Below, piece after piece: positions 28,835 to 38,342 of a DNA stretch of 64,000 bases. A model generated the notes under the pieces. The model did no database searches. It was given only the letters and a program-made list of their open reading frames with translations, and was not told the origin of the DNA. The position numbers and the translations under genes were made by a program. The DNA is from Candidatus Thiodictyon syntrophicum (lineage in GTDB: Bacteria; Pseudomonadota; Gammaproteobacteria; Chromatiales; Chromatiaceae), in NCBI RefSeq assembly GCF_002813775.1, contig NZ_CP020370.1, positions 6,535,501 through 6,599,500 on the forward strand, read 5' to 3'. Positions within the stretch are counted from its first letter, which is position 1. The number at the start of each line of letters is the position of its first letter.

Positions 28835-29270
28835 CTCTGGAGCCCAATATCATCATCCGGCGGCTCCAGAGTCTGCGCGAAACCTTGCGACGCCTCGAGC
28901 CCCTGGCGACCACCCCTCGCGACGACTTTGTCGCCGACTTTCGTACGTACTGGGCCGCGGGGCGCGGGATTCAACTTGCGGCGGAGGCGGTGCTGGACAT
29001 TGCCAGCCACTTCCTGGCGGGACATTTCGATCGTTTCCCGGAGACCAATGAGGAGAGTCTCGATGCGCTCTTGGAGGCAGGGGTCATCGCGCCTGCGACC
29101 CGTGCCCGCCTGAGGGGGTTCGGTGGCGTTCGAGTATACTGGTGCATGCTTACCTCGACCTCGACGTTGGACAGGTCTATGACCATCTCCAGCAACTCCC
29201 CGCCGACCTCGACGCCTTTATCCGCGACGTGGCGAGTTGGCTTGCCGGAATCGAAAAGCTCGCGGTATGA
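28831..29270 (+). pseudogene. HEPN (HepT/DUF86-like) toxin gene with frameshift in active-site motif
   Basis: The start overlaps the MNT gene (ATGA). Frame 1 encodes a HEPN helix bundle (TYWAAGRGIQLAAEAVLDIA, SHFLAGHFDRFPETNEESLD, ARLRGFGGVR) up to about 29133. The expected continuation, ILVHAYLDLDVGQVYDHLQQ then LPADLDAFIRDVASWL, is in another frame and ends at TGA 29268-29270. One missing base between 29131 and 29136 explains it. Restored, the sequence reads R-x-I-L-V-H-A-Y, the RX4HXY RNase motif. Unshifted translation instead runs to 29370 with unrelated residues. The toxin is therefore probably dead unless the base is a sequencing error. Confidence 0.85.
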
Positions 29271-29379
29271 GCGCTTGCTCGACGCGACGCAAGGGTCGTT
29301 TCTAGAAGAATTAACACATGTCGGAGGCGTCGTGCATCAGCGTTTGATTGTTGATGACTTTAATTATTGACCCGAAATA

Positions 29380-29874
29380 TTGGGGGACTGGTGGATCGAT
29401 GAACCTTTGCTCGATCGCCGGGGGCCGAATAATACGGATCTTTTTGGTGCCGATATTGCCGTTACCGTGACCGTAGAAGCGCCGACTCAGAAGATGATCA
29501 AGACAGCGTTGGTTCAGCTAAAGGTCAGCAATAGTTTTTTCGTCACGCTTGAAGCGCGGCAGCTCGATGACGCGATTAGCAATAGTATAACTCGGGATAT
29601 TTCATTCGTGCTGGCTGTGGACCGAGAGCAGCGTGGAGCTATGCGGGTAAGAACATCGAAGTCGCTTCGGGACGCGTTCGCTCCGGGAAATGCTACCCAT
29701 CTGTTCAATTCAACGGGCTGGTCGTCATTTGCACCCTGGCTGTACGACTGGCTCTCCTGTCATATAGGCGCTCCAAGCGACCCTGATAACCCTCGGTCCA
29801 TTGAACGTATTTTAGAAAAATTGTTGCAACCAAGCGCGCTGCCGCAGGCATCTGCGGAGGAGATATTGCGCTGA
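29380..29874 (+). CDS. Unrecognised low-GC protein fragment, possible nuclease-like fold
   Basis: The product is 164 aa from a TTG start with no clear ribosome site. Upstream the same frame continues through one TGA (29368-29370) into plausible coding sequence (LLDATQGSFLEELTHVGGVV), so the gene is probably a remnant lacking its true N-terminus. The core NNTDLFGADIAVTV followed by IKTALVQLKVSNSF resembles the D...(E/Q)xK pattern of PD-(D/E)XK nucleases, but this is weak. Base composition is clearly lower in GC than its neighbours, which suggests transfer. It lies next to the broken HEPN gene. No function is assigned. Confidence 0.5.
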   Translation: MGDWWIDEPLLDRRGPNNTDLFGADIAVTVTVEAPTQKMIKTALVQLKVSNSFFVTLEARQLDDAISNSITRDISFVLAVDREQRGAMRVRTSKSLRDAFAPGNATHLFNSTGWSSFAPWLYDWLSCHIGAPSDPDNPRSIERILEKLLQPSALPQASAEEILR

Positions 29875-30170
29875 ATGGATTTGCGGTCTTTTCCCGCTCG
29901 TCATTGGATTCGCTCCACTCTTCATGTGCCAACTGCGACCGATCAGCGCCAGAGTCACTAAGGCGTCGGATACAGTGAGCCGACGGTGATTCTCGTTGGC
30001 GTCACCGGCGACCGCGGATTGTTCTGCCAGCTTTGTGGCCCCGCGCCCGGAGTCGATGATCGGTCCCCGTGTCTCTGGCGTGTCCGGAAACGCGTCTTCG
30101 ACAGGTGCGGGCGAGTCGTCGATCGTAGCCGGGAGTCGTCGCCAGGCGCGTCCCCCAGGACCAAATCAGT

Positions 30171-30221
30171 CCCGCGGCCTGCGCTCCCCGCCCCAGCGGG
30201 GCGGGGAGCGCAGGCCGCGGG
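30171..30221. other. Perfect 24-bp-arm hairpin upstream of acs
   Basis: The left arm (beginning CCCGCGGCCTGCGC) at 30171-30194 and the right arm at 30198-30221 are perfectly complementary, with a three-base AGC loop. No T-tract follows. The 29875-30342 gap holds this hairpin and no gene I can support. It lies 120 bp before acs and could be a terminator-like block, a leader structure or an extragenic palindrome. Confidence 0.7.
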
Positions 30222-30342
30222 AGCCTGGAAAGCGATTAGCCTAACGTTTAGTATTGGCTTCCCCGCAAGCTTGCCCTTGGCCCCAAAGACCCAACCCTTG
30301 GGTTTCGCTGCTGGCCACCACCCCAACCGGAGGACATGAGAG

Positions 30343-32289
30343 ATGTCGCAAGATAAAATTTACCCCATCCCCGAGGAAATCGCCGCCAAGGCCCACATCA
30401 ACGCGGCGCAGTACGAGGCGATGTACAAGCAGTCGCTTGCGGACCCGGAGACCTTCTGGGCCGCCCAGGCGCAAGAATTCGTGACCTGGTCCAAGCCCTG
30501 GGACTCGGTGCTGGACTGGAGTTTCGACGCGGAGAACCTGCACATCAACTGGTTCAAGGGCGGCAAGCTCAACGTCTCCTACAACTGCCTGGACCGCCAC
30601 CTGGCGACCCGCGGCGACCAGGTCGCACTGATCTGGGAGGGCGACAACCCGGCCGAGGACCGCAAGATCACCTACCGCGAACTGCACGCGGAGGTCAATA
30701 AATTCGCCAACGTGCTCAAGGCCCACGGGGTCAAGAAGGGCGATCGGGTCTGCATCTACATGCCGATGATCCCGGAGGCGTCGGTGGCCATGCTCGCCTG
30801 CACCCGGGTCGGTGCCGTCCACTCCATCGTCTTCGGCGGCTTCTCCCCGGACAGCCTGCGCGACCGCATCCTGGACTCCGACTGTCGGGTGGTCATCACC
30901 GCCGATGAGAGTATGCGCGGCGGGCGCAGCGTGCCCCTGAAGAAGAACGTGGACACCGCGCTCGAGGAGTGCCCCAGCGTCGGCACCGCGATCGTGGTGC
31001 GCCGTACCGGCGGCAAGGTGGCCTGGAAGGAGGGCCGCGACGTGTGGTACCACGAGGAGATGGCCAAGGCCGCCCCGGTCTGCGAACCCGAGGAGATGGA
31101 CGCCGAGGACCCGCTCTTCCTCCTCTACACCTCCGGTTCCACCGGCAAGCCCAAGGGGGTGCTGCATACCACCGGCGGCTATCTGGTCTTCGCCGCCATG
31201 ACCCACAAGTATGTCTTCGACTACCAGGAGGGCGAAATCTACTGGTGCACCGCGGACGTGGGCTGGGTCACCGGCCACACCTATATCGTCTACGGGCCCC
31301 TGACCAACGGCGCTACGTCCTTGATGTTCGAGGGTATCCCCAACTATCCGGACATGTCGCGCTTCTGGCAGGTGGTGGACAAGCACCAGGTCAACATCTT
31401 CTACACCGCCCCCACCGCCATCCGCTCACTGATGCGCGCCGGCGAAGACCCGGTCAAGAAGACCTCGCGCAAGTCGCTGCGCATCCTGGGTTCGGTGGGT
31501 GAGCCGATCAACCCGGAGGCCTGGGAGTGGTACCATCGGGTGGTGGGCGACGAGCGCTGCCCGATCGTGGATACCTGGTGGCAGACCGAGACCGGCGGCC
31601 ACCTGATCACCCCCCTGCCGGGCGCCACCGCACTCAAACCCGGTTCCGCCACCAAGCCCTTCTTCGGCGTGGTCCCGGCCCTGGTGGACGCGGCCACCGG
31701 CACCCTGATCGATGGTCCTGGGGAGGGCGCGCTGGTCATCACCCAGCCCTGGCCGGCCCAGATGCGTACCGTTTACGGCGATCATCAGCGCTACGTCGAC
31801 ACCTACTTCAAGCAGTATCCCGGTTACTACTTTACCGGTGACGGCGCCCGCCGCGATCAGGACGGCTACTACTGGATCACCGGGCGCATCGACGACGTGC
31901 TCAATGTCTCCGGCCACCGCCTGGGGACCGCGGAGATCGAGTCGGCCCTGGTGCTGCACCCCCATGTGGCGGAGGCGGCGGTGGTGGGCTACCCTCACGA
32001 CATCAAGGGCCAGGGCATCTACGCCTATGTGACCCCGATGCAGGGTGTCGAGGGCACGGATGACCTCAAGAAGGAACTGGTGGCCATGGTGCGCGGGGAG
32101 ATCGGACCCATCGCCATCGTGGATATCATCCAGTGGGCGCCAAGCCTGCCGAAGACCCGTTCGGGCAAGATCATGCGCCGCATCCTGCGCAAGATCGCGG
32201 CCAACGAGATCGACAGCCTGGGCGACACCTCGACCCTGGCCGACCCGACCGTGGTCAATGACCTGATCGAGGGCCGCGCCAACAAGTAG
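30343..32289 (+). CDS. acs: Acetyl-CoA synthetase (acetate-CoA ligase)
   Basis: The product is 648 aa, full length for the family. It starts [20 protein letters not shown]; adenylation motifs are [37 protein letters not shown] and [20 protein letters not shown]. The acetylation-site region [15 protein letters not shown] holds the lysine whose acetylation switches the enzyme off in other bacteria. It makes acetyl-CoA from acetate, ATP and CoA. A GGAGG ribosome site lies 12-16 bases upstream. With the ActP and VC_2705-type transporters 5-9 kb upstream it completes acetate uptake and activation. Confidence 0.98.
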   Translation: MSQDKIYPIPEEIAAKAHINAAQYEAMYKQSLADPETFWAAQAQEFVTWSKPWDSVLDWSFDAENLHINWFKGGKLNVSYNCLDRHLATRGDQVALIWEGDNPAEDRKITYRELHAEVNKFANVLKAHGVKKGDRVCIYMPMIPEASVAMLACTRVGAVHSIVFGGFSPDSLRDRILDSDCRVVITADESMRGGRSVPLKKNVDTALEECPSVGTAIVVRRTGGKVAWKEGRDVWYHEEMAKAAPVCEPEEMDAEDPLFLLYTSGSTGKPKGVLHTTGGYLVFAAMTHKYVFDYQEGEIYWCTADVGWVTGHTYIVYGPLTNGATSLMFEGIPNYPDMSRFWQVVDKHQVNIFYTAPTAIRSLMRAGEDPVKKTSRKSLRILGSVGEPINPEAWEWYHRVVGDERCPIVDTWWQTETGGHLITPLPGATALKPGSATKPFFGVVPALVDAATGTLIDGPGEGALVITQPWPAQMRTVYGDHQRYVDTYFKQYPGYYFTGDGARRDQDGYYWITGRIDDVLNVSGHRLGTAEIESALVLHPHVAEAAVVGYPHDIKGQGIYAYVTPMQGVEGTDDLKKELVAMVRGEIGPIAIVDIIQWAPSLPKTRSGKIMRRILRKIAANEIDSLGDTSTLADPTVVNDLIEGRANK

Positions 32290-32364
32290 GGCGGACCCGC
32301 TGGTCGCACCGCGTGCGGTGCGACCAGTCCAAGGGTCAGTGACGCGAGCGAGCGCAGACAAACG

Positions 32365-32463
32365 GACAGGATTAACAGGATTTCACCGGATTAACAGGAT
32401 TTTGACATACGCAAGCAGCAATGTATTATCTTGTGAATCCTGAAAAATTCTGTTAATCCTGTC
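32365..32463. repeat. Inverted repeat of GACAGGATTAACA type, copy 2
   Basis: It begins GACAGGATTAACAGGATT, repeats GGATTAACAGGATTTT, and ends with CTGTTAATCCTGTC on the right. It is related to 17256-17321. It sits between acs and the NYN gene. Confidence 0.7.
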
Positions 32464-32579
32464 CAATTTCCATCCGGCGGGTGCGACCTAAGGCTCAAGG
32501 CATGGACTTCGTTGGTGCCTGAGTCCGCGGCAGAAACTTGGCGGGTTCCAAATTAGATTATTGTTTCCCAGAGGTTAAA

Positions 32580-33413
32580 TTGAGTTCTCATCGTCGTGTT
32601 GGGGTCTTTGTCGATGCCGAGAATGTGCGTTACAACGGCGGCTACCAGATGCGTTATGACGTTCTGCGCCGCTTTGCGGCCCGCGAGAACGGGGTCCTGC
32701 AACGTTTGAATACCTATATGGCCTTCGACGCCGAGCGCGCGCGCGAAGACATGGAGTACGCGAAAAAGTCGCGCATCTATCAGCAGATGGTGCGGGATTT
32801 CGGCTGGAAAATCACCGTCAAGCTGGTACGCCGCTACACTGACGAGGCCGGTAACGTCACCACCAAGGCCAATGCGGACCTGGACATGGCGGTGGATGCC
32901 ATGCTCCAGGCCGACAAGCTTGACCAGGTGTTGCTCGTCACCGGCGACGGCGACTTCATCCAGGTGGTTAATGCGTTGCAAAACAAGGGCTGTCGGGTGG
33001 AGTTGATCGGTTTCAAGAACGTCTCCCGCGATCTCCAGCGCGAGGTTGACGCCTTCTACTCCGGCTTCCTGATCCCCGACCTGGTGCCCGTCTCCTACGA
33101 ACCGCGCAATGAGTGGGGCAAGTCCGGCTCCTGCGTGCGCGGGGTCTGCACCAAGTGGATCGCCGACAAAGGCTACGGTTTTCTGCGTATCATGGACCAC
33201 ATCTCCCCCAACCTGTGGGTCACCGACCCCCGGGGCGAGGGCTCGCCCTACGCCAGTGTCTTCTGTCACGTCAACGAGTTGGCAGACGACGTCACGGAGG
33301 ACCTGCTGATGAACCGGGAGACCGTGCTGGAGTTCTACGTCAACGAGAGCGAGCAGAAGGACAACGGACTGGTGGCCAAGAACGTCAGGCTCGCATTTTC
33401 GGTCAACAGATAA
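32580..33413 (+). CDS. NYN-domain (LabA/DUF88-type) putative RNase with cold-shock-like C-terminal domain
   Basis: The product is 277 aa from a TTG at 32580 (AGAGG about 6 bases upstream); a TTG at 32538 would add 14 residues. The NYN/PIN-like nuclease core shows RRVGVFVDAENVRYNGGYQM, KANADLDMAVDAML and VLLVTGDGDFIQVVNALQNK, with the acidic residues expected for metal binding. The C-terminal ~90 residues contain GVCTKWIADKGYGFLRIMD and ASVFCHVNEL, resembling a cold-shock/OB nucleic-acid-binding fold. NYN proteins of this type are suspected RNases; the substrate is unknown. Confidence 0.82.
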   Translation: MSSHRRVGVFVDAENVRYNGGYQMRYDVLRRFAARENGVLQRLNTYMAFDAERAREDMEYAKKSRIYQQMVRDFGWKITVKLVRRYTDEAGNVTTKANADLDMAVDAMLQADKLDQVLLVTGDGDFIQVVNALQNKGCRVELIGFKNVSRDLQREVDAFYSGFLIPDLVPVSYEPRNEWGKSGSCVRGVCTKWIADKGYGFLRIMDHISPNLWVTDPRGEGSPYASVFCHVNELADDVTEDLLMNRETVLEFYVNESEQKDNGLVAKNVRLAFSVNR

Positions 33414-33599
33414 CAGACTTAGACGGGCGAGCCCGCTAAGCTTGGGGGTGCGGGGGCTGACCCTGGCGCCGCCGCGGGTGCCGGGTATGGGCGGCACGGT
33501 ATTTCGAGGGCCCCCGCACGCGCAGGTTGCGACGCGGGCGGCACAGCTTGGACTTTGGCCCCGCGCCCCGCGGGGCCACCCCGACCGGACAGGCATCCA

Positions 33600-35312
33600 A
33601 TGGCGACCAATCAGACCACCATGAAACCGTCGGGCCTGGCGTGGCGCCTGGTGCGGGATCGCTTGCTGACCGAGGACCAGGCGACCACCGCGACCACCGA
33701 GGCACTGCGGCGCCGCGAGCCCTTCGTCAAGTACTTAGTCGATCAGAAGGTGCTCGACAGTCGGCGCATTGCCATCGCGGCCTCCCACGAGTTTGGTGTA
33801 CCGCTCCTGGACTTGAGCGCGCTGGAACTGGTCGACATGCCGCTGAATCTGGTCGACGAGAAGCTGATCCGCAAGCACCGGGCACTGCCCTTGTTCCGTC
33901 GCGGCAACCGCATCTTCCTCGCCCTGTCCGACCCGACCAATGGTCAGGCCTTGGAGGAAATTCGTTTCAACACCGGGCTCGCCACGGACGCGGTCCTGGT
34001 GGAGGAGGACAAACTCGCGGCGGCCATCGATCGTGCCATCGATGCCCAGGACACCACCATGACGGACCTCATGGATACGGACCTGGACAACCTCGATATC
34101 GCCGCGGACGACGAGGACCAACACGACGACTCCGATCTCAATGTCGATGATGCACCGGTGGTGCGCTACGTCAACAAGATCCTGGTGGACGCCATCACCA
34201 ACAGTGCCTCGGACATCCACTTCGAGCCCTATGAAAAGTACTTCCGCATCCGTTTTCGTCAGGACGGTCTGCTGCGCGAGGTCGCCAACCCGCCGCTCAA
34301 CATCGCCGCGCGTCTGGTCGCCCGGCTCAAGGTCATGTCGCGGATGAACATCGCCGAGCGCCGGGTCCCGCAGGACGGGCGCATCAAGCTCAAGCTCAGC
34401 CGCACCCGTGATATCGACTTCCGCGTCAACACCCTGCCGTGCCTGCACGGGGAGAAGGTGGTGCTGCGGATTCTGGACTCCACCTCGGCCCAGGTCGGGA
34501 TCGATGCGCTGGGCTTCGAGCCGGAGCAGCGCGACCTCTTCCTCGCCGCCATCAAGAAGCCCTACGGGATGATCCTGGTCACGGGCCCCACGGGCTCCGG
34601 CAAGACCGTTTCCCTCTATAGCGCGATCAACATCCTCAACGCGCCGGATGTCAACATCTCAACGGTCGAGGACCCGGTAGAGATTCAGGTGGCGGGGATC
34701 AACCAGGTCAACATGAACCCAAAAACGGGGCTGACCTTCGCCTCCGCGCTACGCGCCTTTCTCCGCCAGGATCCGGACATCCTGATGGTCGGGGAGATCC
34801 GCGACCTGGAGACCGCCGAGATCGCGGTCAAGGCCGCCCAGACCGGACACATGGTGCTCTCCACCCTGCACACCAACGACGCCCCACAGACGCTCACCCG
34901 ACTGGCCAATATGGGTGTGGCGCCGTTCAACATTGCCTCCTCGATCCTGCTGATCATGGCCCAGCGCCTGACCCGTAAATTGTGCCCAAGCTGCAAGCAG
35001 CCCGAGGAGGTACCGCGCGAGGCCCTGCGCGAGGAGGGGTTCACGGAAGCCGATCTCGACGAGGGCATCACCGTCTACCGCCCGGTCGGCTGCGAACGCT
35101 GCACCAAGGGCTATAAGGGACGAATCGGGATTTTTCAGGTCATGAAGGTATCCGAGGCGATCGGGCGCCTCATCATGGAGGGCGGCAACGCGCTCCAGTT
35201 GGCCGAACAGGCAGCGCGCGAAGGGGTCGCAAACTTGCGGCAATCCGGGCTGCGCAAGGTCAAGGCCGGAATCACCAGCCTTGAAGAGATCAACCGAGTC
35301 ACGAAGGACTGA
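33600..35312 (+). CDS. pilB: Type IV pilus assembly ATPase PilB
   Basis: The product is 570 aa. The N-terminal GspE-N domain (FGVPLLDLSALELVDMPLNL) is followed by the secretion ATPase with Walker A GPTGSGKT, the Asp box ISTVEDPVEIQ, Walker B ILMVGEIRDLETAEIA and the His box LSTLHTNDA. A tetracysteine zinc motif follows (LCPSCKQ and GCERCTKGYKG). PilB drives pilus extension at the inner membrane. The start at 33600 follows a GGACAGG site. It is first in a pilB-pilC-pilD-coaE order, with pilC only 5 bases downstream. Confidence 0.97.
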   Translation: MATNQTTMKPSGLAWRLVRDRLLTEDQATTATTEALRRREPFVKYLVDQKVLDSRRIAIAASHEFGVPLLDLSALELVDMPLNLVDEKLIRKHRALPLFRRGNRIFLALSDPTNGQALEEIRFNTGLATDAVLVEEDKLAAAIDRAIDAQDTTMTDLMDTDLDNLDIAADDEDQHDDSDLNVDDAPVVRYVNKILVDAITNSASDIHFEPYEKYFRIRFRQDGLLREVANPPLNIAARLVARLKVMSRMNIAERRVPQDGRIKLKLSRTRDIDFRVNTLPCLHGEKVVLRILDSTSAQVGIDALGFEPEQRDLFLAAIKKPYGMILVTGPTGSGKTVSLYSAINILNAPDVNISTVEDPVEIQVAGINQVNMNPKTGLTFASALRAFLRQDPDILMVGEIRDLETAEIAVKAAQTGHMVLSTLHTNDAPQTLTRLANMGVAPFNIASSILLIMAQRLTRKLCPSCKQPEEVPREALREEGFTEADLDEGITVYRPVGCERCTKGYKGRIGIFQVMKVSEAIGRLIMEGGNALQLAEQAAREGVANLRQSGLRKVKAGITSLEEINRVTKD

Positions 35313-35317
35313 CGCCC

Positions 35318-36577
35318 ATGGCACTGGCAGCAGCGCAGAGGCCCAGGCCTAAACCCAAGGCCCCGCCCAAGGCTGAAAAGGCCTATGTTTTCGTTTGGGA
35401 AGGAACCGACCGCCGCGGCGGCCGTGTCAAAGGCGAAACCCGCGCCTCGAGCATCACGACGGTGCGCGCCGACCTGCGCCGCCAGGGGGTAAACCCCACA
35501 AAAGTCAGGAAAAAGGCCCAGTCGCTCTTCAGCGGCAGAAAGAAGATCGGCGCCGGTGACATCGCCATCTTCAGCCGCCAACTGGCGACCATGATGGCCG
35601 CCGGTGTGCCCTTGGTGCAGTCCTTCGACATCGTCGGCCGCGGACACGACAACGCGGCCATGCAGGACTTGATCCTCGCCATCAAGCAGGATATCGAGAG
35701 CGGCACCGCCATGGCGGAGGCCCTGGGCAAGCACCCACTCTATTTCGATGACCTGTTCTGCAATCTGGTCGCCGCCGGTGAGCAGGCCGGTGTGCTGGAC
35801 ATCCTGTTGGACAAGATTGCGGTCTACAAGGAAAAAACCGAATCCATCAAGGGCAAGATCAAGAAAGCCCTGTTCTATCCCACGGCGGTCATTGCCGTCG
35901 CCATCCTCGTCACGGTGGTGATCCTGATCTTCGTCATCCCTCAGTTCAAGGAACTGTTCAGCAGCTTCGGGGCGGACCTGCCGGCCTTCACCCTGGCGGT
36001 CATCGCCATGTCAGACGTGCTGCGGGAGTGGTGGTGGGCGGTTTTTCTGGTCGTTGCCGGGGCAATCTGGGCGATCGGCTATGTCTTCAAGCGCTCCCGC
36101 AAGTTTCGCGAGATCGTCGACCGCACGCTCCTGAAGATCCCGATCATCGGCGTTATCCTCAATAAGGCATCATTGGCGCGCTTTGCCCGGACCCTATCCA
36201 CCATGTTCGCCGCCGGTGTCCCCTTGGTGGAGGCACTGGAATCGGTGTCCGGCGCCACCGGCAACATCGTCTATCAGGAGGCGGTGCTCAAGATGCGCGA
36301 GGAGGTGGCCACCGGCCAGTCCCTGCAACTGTCCATGCGGCAGCGCAACCTGTTTCCCCACATGGTGATCCAGATGACTGCCATCGGCGAGGAGTCCGGC
36401 GCCCTGGACGAGATGCTCGCCAAGGTCGCCGACTTCTACGAGGAGCAGGTGGACAATGCCGTCGACAGTCTCAGCAGCCTCTTGGAGCCGATGATCATGG
36501 TGGTCATCGGCGGCCTGGTGGGCAGCCTGGTGGTGGCCATGTACCTGCCGATCTTCAAGCTTGCCTCCGTGGTGTGA
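35318..36577 (+). CDS. pilC: Type IV pilus inner-membrane platform protein PilC
   Basis: The product is 419 aa. After a basic, Pro-rich N-terminus it shows FVWEGTDRRGGRVKGETRAS, typical of the PilC/GspF opening, then two T2SF domains (FSRQLATMMAAGVPLVQSFD and FARTLSTMFAAGVPLVEALE). Three membrane helices are visible (about residues 184-207, 234-252 and near the C-terminus). PilC links the ATPases to pilin assembly. It is co-directional with pilB (5-base gap). Confidence 0.97.
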   Translation: MALAAAQRPRPKPKAPPKAEKAYVFVWEGTDRRGGRVKGETRASSITTVRADLRRQGVNPTKVRKKAQSLFSGRKKIGAGDIAIFSRQLATMMAAGVPLVQSFDIVGRGHDNAAMQDLILAIKQDIESGTAMAEALGKHPLYFDDLFCNLVAAGEQAGVLDILLDKIAVYKEKTESIKGKIKKALFYPTAVIAVAILVTVVILIFVIPQFKELFSSFGADLPAFTLAVIAMSDVLREWWWAVFLVVAGAIWAIGYVFKRSRKFREIVDRTLLKIPIIGVILNKASLARFARTLSTMFAAGVPLVEALESVSGATGNIVYQEAVLKMREEVATGQSLQLSMRQRNLFPHMVIQMTAIGEESGALDEMLAKVADFYEEQVDNAVDSLSSLLEPMIMVVIGGLVGSLVVAMYLPIFKLASVV

Positions 36578-36644
36578 GGCGGTGGCCAGTGGTCGGCGGC
36601 TAGTGCAGAACGTCGAAAGTTCCGCTACCGTTCCCGGTCGTGAT

Positions 36645-36719
36645 CGTTGTCGTTGTCGTTGTCGTTGTCGTAATCGGAGTCGAAAACGATTACGACAACG
36701 ACAACGACAACGACAACGA
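36645..36719. repeat. GTTGTC-hexamer hairpin element, copy 2
   Basis: The left arm at 36645-36676 (CGTTGT hexamers then CGTAATCG) and right arm at 36687-36719 are complementary over 32 bases with a 10-base loop. It lies between pilC and pilD. Confidence 0.88.
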
Positions 36720-36769
36720 ACAGATATGGTCGCGGGATTCTCGGCGTCATGCACTAGTGAGTAGCCGCG

Positions 36770-36822
36770 TATCACCAATGAGTGACCACTGACCACTAAT
36801 CACTGGCCACTAATCACTGAGT
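36770..36822. repeat. Degenerate short tandem repeat (CCACTAATCACTG)
   Basis: Near-identical units such as CCACTAATCACTGG and CCACTAATCACTGA stand in tandem just before pilD, with diverged units (GTGACCACTGACCACT) on the left. Confidence 0.6.
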
Positions 36823-36828
36823 TCAATA

Positions 36829-37701
36829 ATGCTGTGGATCGAGGTCTTCAACGCCAACCCGGGCCTGCTCTACGGGTCCGCCCTGGCCCTGGGGCTGATT
36901 GTCGGGAGCTTCCTCAACGTCGTGATCCTGCGCCTGCCGCGGATGATGGAGGCGAGTTGGCGCCGCGAGTGCGCGGAACTCGCCGGGGTCCCGCCGGCCG
37001 ACACCGAACCAGCGCTCAGCCTGGCCCGACCGCCGTCGCACTGTCCATCCTGCGGCCACCGGATCCGCGCGTTGGAAAACGTCCCCATCCTGAGTTATCT
37101 GTTCCTGCGCGGGCGCTGCTCCGCCTGCCGCACACGCATCAGCCCCCGCTACCCGCTGATCGAGGGCCTGACCGCGGTGCTGACCCTGATCGTGGTCCTG
37201 CGTTTCGGCCTGAGCTGGCAGACGCTGGTCGCCTTGCCCCTGACCTGGGGACTGATTACGCTCGCGCTCATCGACTTCGACACCCAGTTGCTGCCGGACT
37301 CGATCAGCGTCCCGCTCCTTTGGGTCGGTCTGCTGTGCAGCCTGTTCGGACTCTTCACGGACAGCGCCTCCGCAATCATCGGTGCCGCCGCGGGCTATCT
37401 GAGCCTGTGGTGCGTCTTCCAGCTCTTTCGGCTGGCCACCGGCAAGGAGGGCATGGGCTACGGCGACTTCAAGCTCCTGGCGCTCTTCGGGGCCTGGTTC
37501 GGCTGGCAGTTCCTGCCCCAGATCCTGCTGCTCGCGGCCTTGGCCGGGGCCCTGCTCGGCACCCTGCTCATCGTCACCGGACGGCACGCCCGCGGGGTCC
37601 CCATGCCCTTCGGTCCCTTCCTGGCCGTTGCCGGTTTCATCTGTCTGATCTGGGGTCCGCAGCTCAACGCCGCCTATCTGCGCCTCGCCGGCCTGGCGTG
37701 A
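36829..37701 (+). CDS. pilD: Prepilin peptidase / N-methyltransferase PilD
   Basis: The product is 290 aa. The N-terminal domain has the zinc-binding cysteine pairs CPSCGHRIRALENVPILSYL and CSACRTRIS. The peptidase aspartates lie in LIDFDTQLLPD and GMGYGDFKLLA. About eight membrane helices are seen. It cleaves prepilin leaders (PilV, PilW and PilX in this window) and methylates the new N-terminus. coaE follows after 15 bases, the usual pilBCD-coaE order. Confidence 0.97.
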   Translation: MLWIEVFNANPGLLYGSALALGLIVGSFLNVVILRLPRMMEASWRRECAELAGVPPADTEPALSLARPPSHCPSCGHRIRALENVPILSYLFLRGRCSACRTRISPRYPLIEGLTAVLTLIVVLRFGLSWQTLVALPLTWGLITLALIDFDTQLLPDSISVPLLWVGLLCSLFGLFTDSASAIIGAAAGYLSLWCVFQLFRLATGKEGMGYGDFKLLALFGAWFGWQFLPQILLLAALAGALLGTLLIVTGRHARGVPMPFGPFLAVAGFICLIWGPQLNAAYLRLAGLA

Positions 37702-37716
37702 GCGGGTTGCGGTCAC

Positions 37717-38313
37717 ATGTTTAGGGTCGGGCTCACCGGCGGGATCGGCAGCGGCAAGTCGACCGTGGCCGAACGGTTTGCCGCGCTCGGCGCCGGCGTC
37801 ATCGACACCGACCTGCTGGCCCGGGAACTGACCGAACCCGGCACCCCGACCCTGGCCCGCATCGGGGCCCAGTTCGGCACCGTCGTGCTGCCCGACGGCA
37901 GCCTGGACCGGGCCGCGCTACGCGGCCTGGTCTTTGCCGACCCGGGGGCCCGCGCGCGCCTGGAGTCCATCCTGCACCCGCCGATCCGCGGTCTGATGCT
38001 GGAGCGCGCCGCCTGTCTTCAGACGCCCTACGTGCTGCTGGTCGTGCCGCTCCTGTTGGAGAGCGGTCAGGAGTCCCTGGCGGATCGGGTGCTGGTAGTG
38101 GACTGCCCGCAAGCGGCCCAGATTGCACGGGTGTGCCGCCGCAGCCTGCTCGCGCAGGCCGAGGTCGAGCGCATCATAGCGAGTCAGATCCCGCGCGCTC
38201 GGCGTGTAGCGCGGGCCGACGACATCATCGACAACGGCGGCCAACCCGCGGCCCTGGGGCCCCAGGTCGAGCGGCTGCACCGGGCCTATCTGGCGCTCGC
38301 GGCAGAGGCTTAG
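37717..38313 (+). CDS. coaE: Dephospho-CoA kinase
   Basis: The product is 198 aa with P-loop GLTGGIGSGKSTVAERF, DTDLLARELTEPG, the lid-like motif HPPIRGLM and VVPLLLESGQESLADRVLVV. It phosphorylates dephospho-CoA at the 3'-OH, the last step of CoA synthesis. It is the distal gene of the pilBCD cluster, as in many gammaproteobacteria. Confidence 0.96.
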   Translation: MFRVGLTGGIGSGKSTVAERFAALGAGVIDTDLLARELTEPGTPTLARIGAQFGTVVLPDGSLDRAALRGLVFADPGARARLESILHPPIRGLMLERAACLQTPYVLLVVPLLLESGQESLADRVLVVDCPQAAQIARVCRRSLLAQAEVERIIASQIPRARRVARADDIIDNGGQPAALGPQVERLHRAYLALAAEA

Positions 38314-38342
38314 CGCAGGCCGCTGAGCGCGGGAAGACGTTT

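Noticed and set aside
29368..29370. In-frame TGA read as selenocysteine
   Set aside because: No selenoprotein family fits and no selenocysteine insertion structure is evident; a decayed gene next to a broken toxin is simpler.
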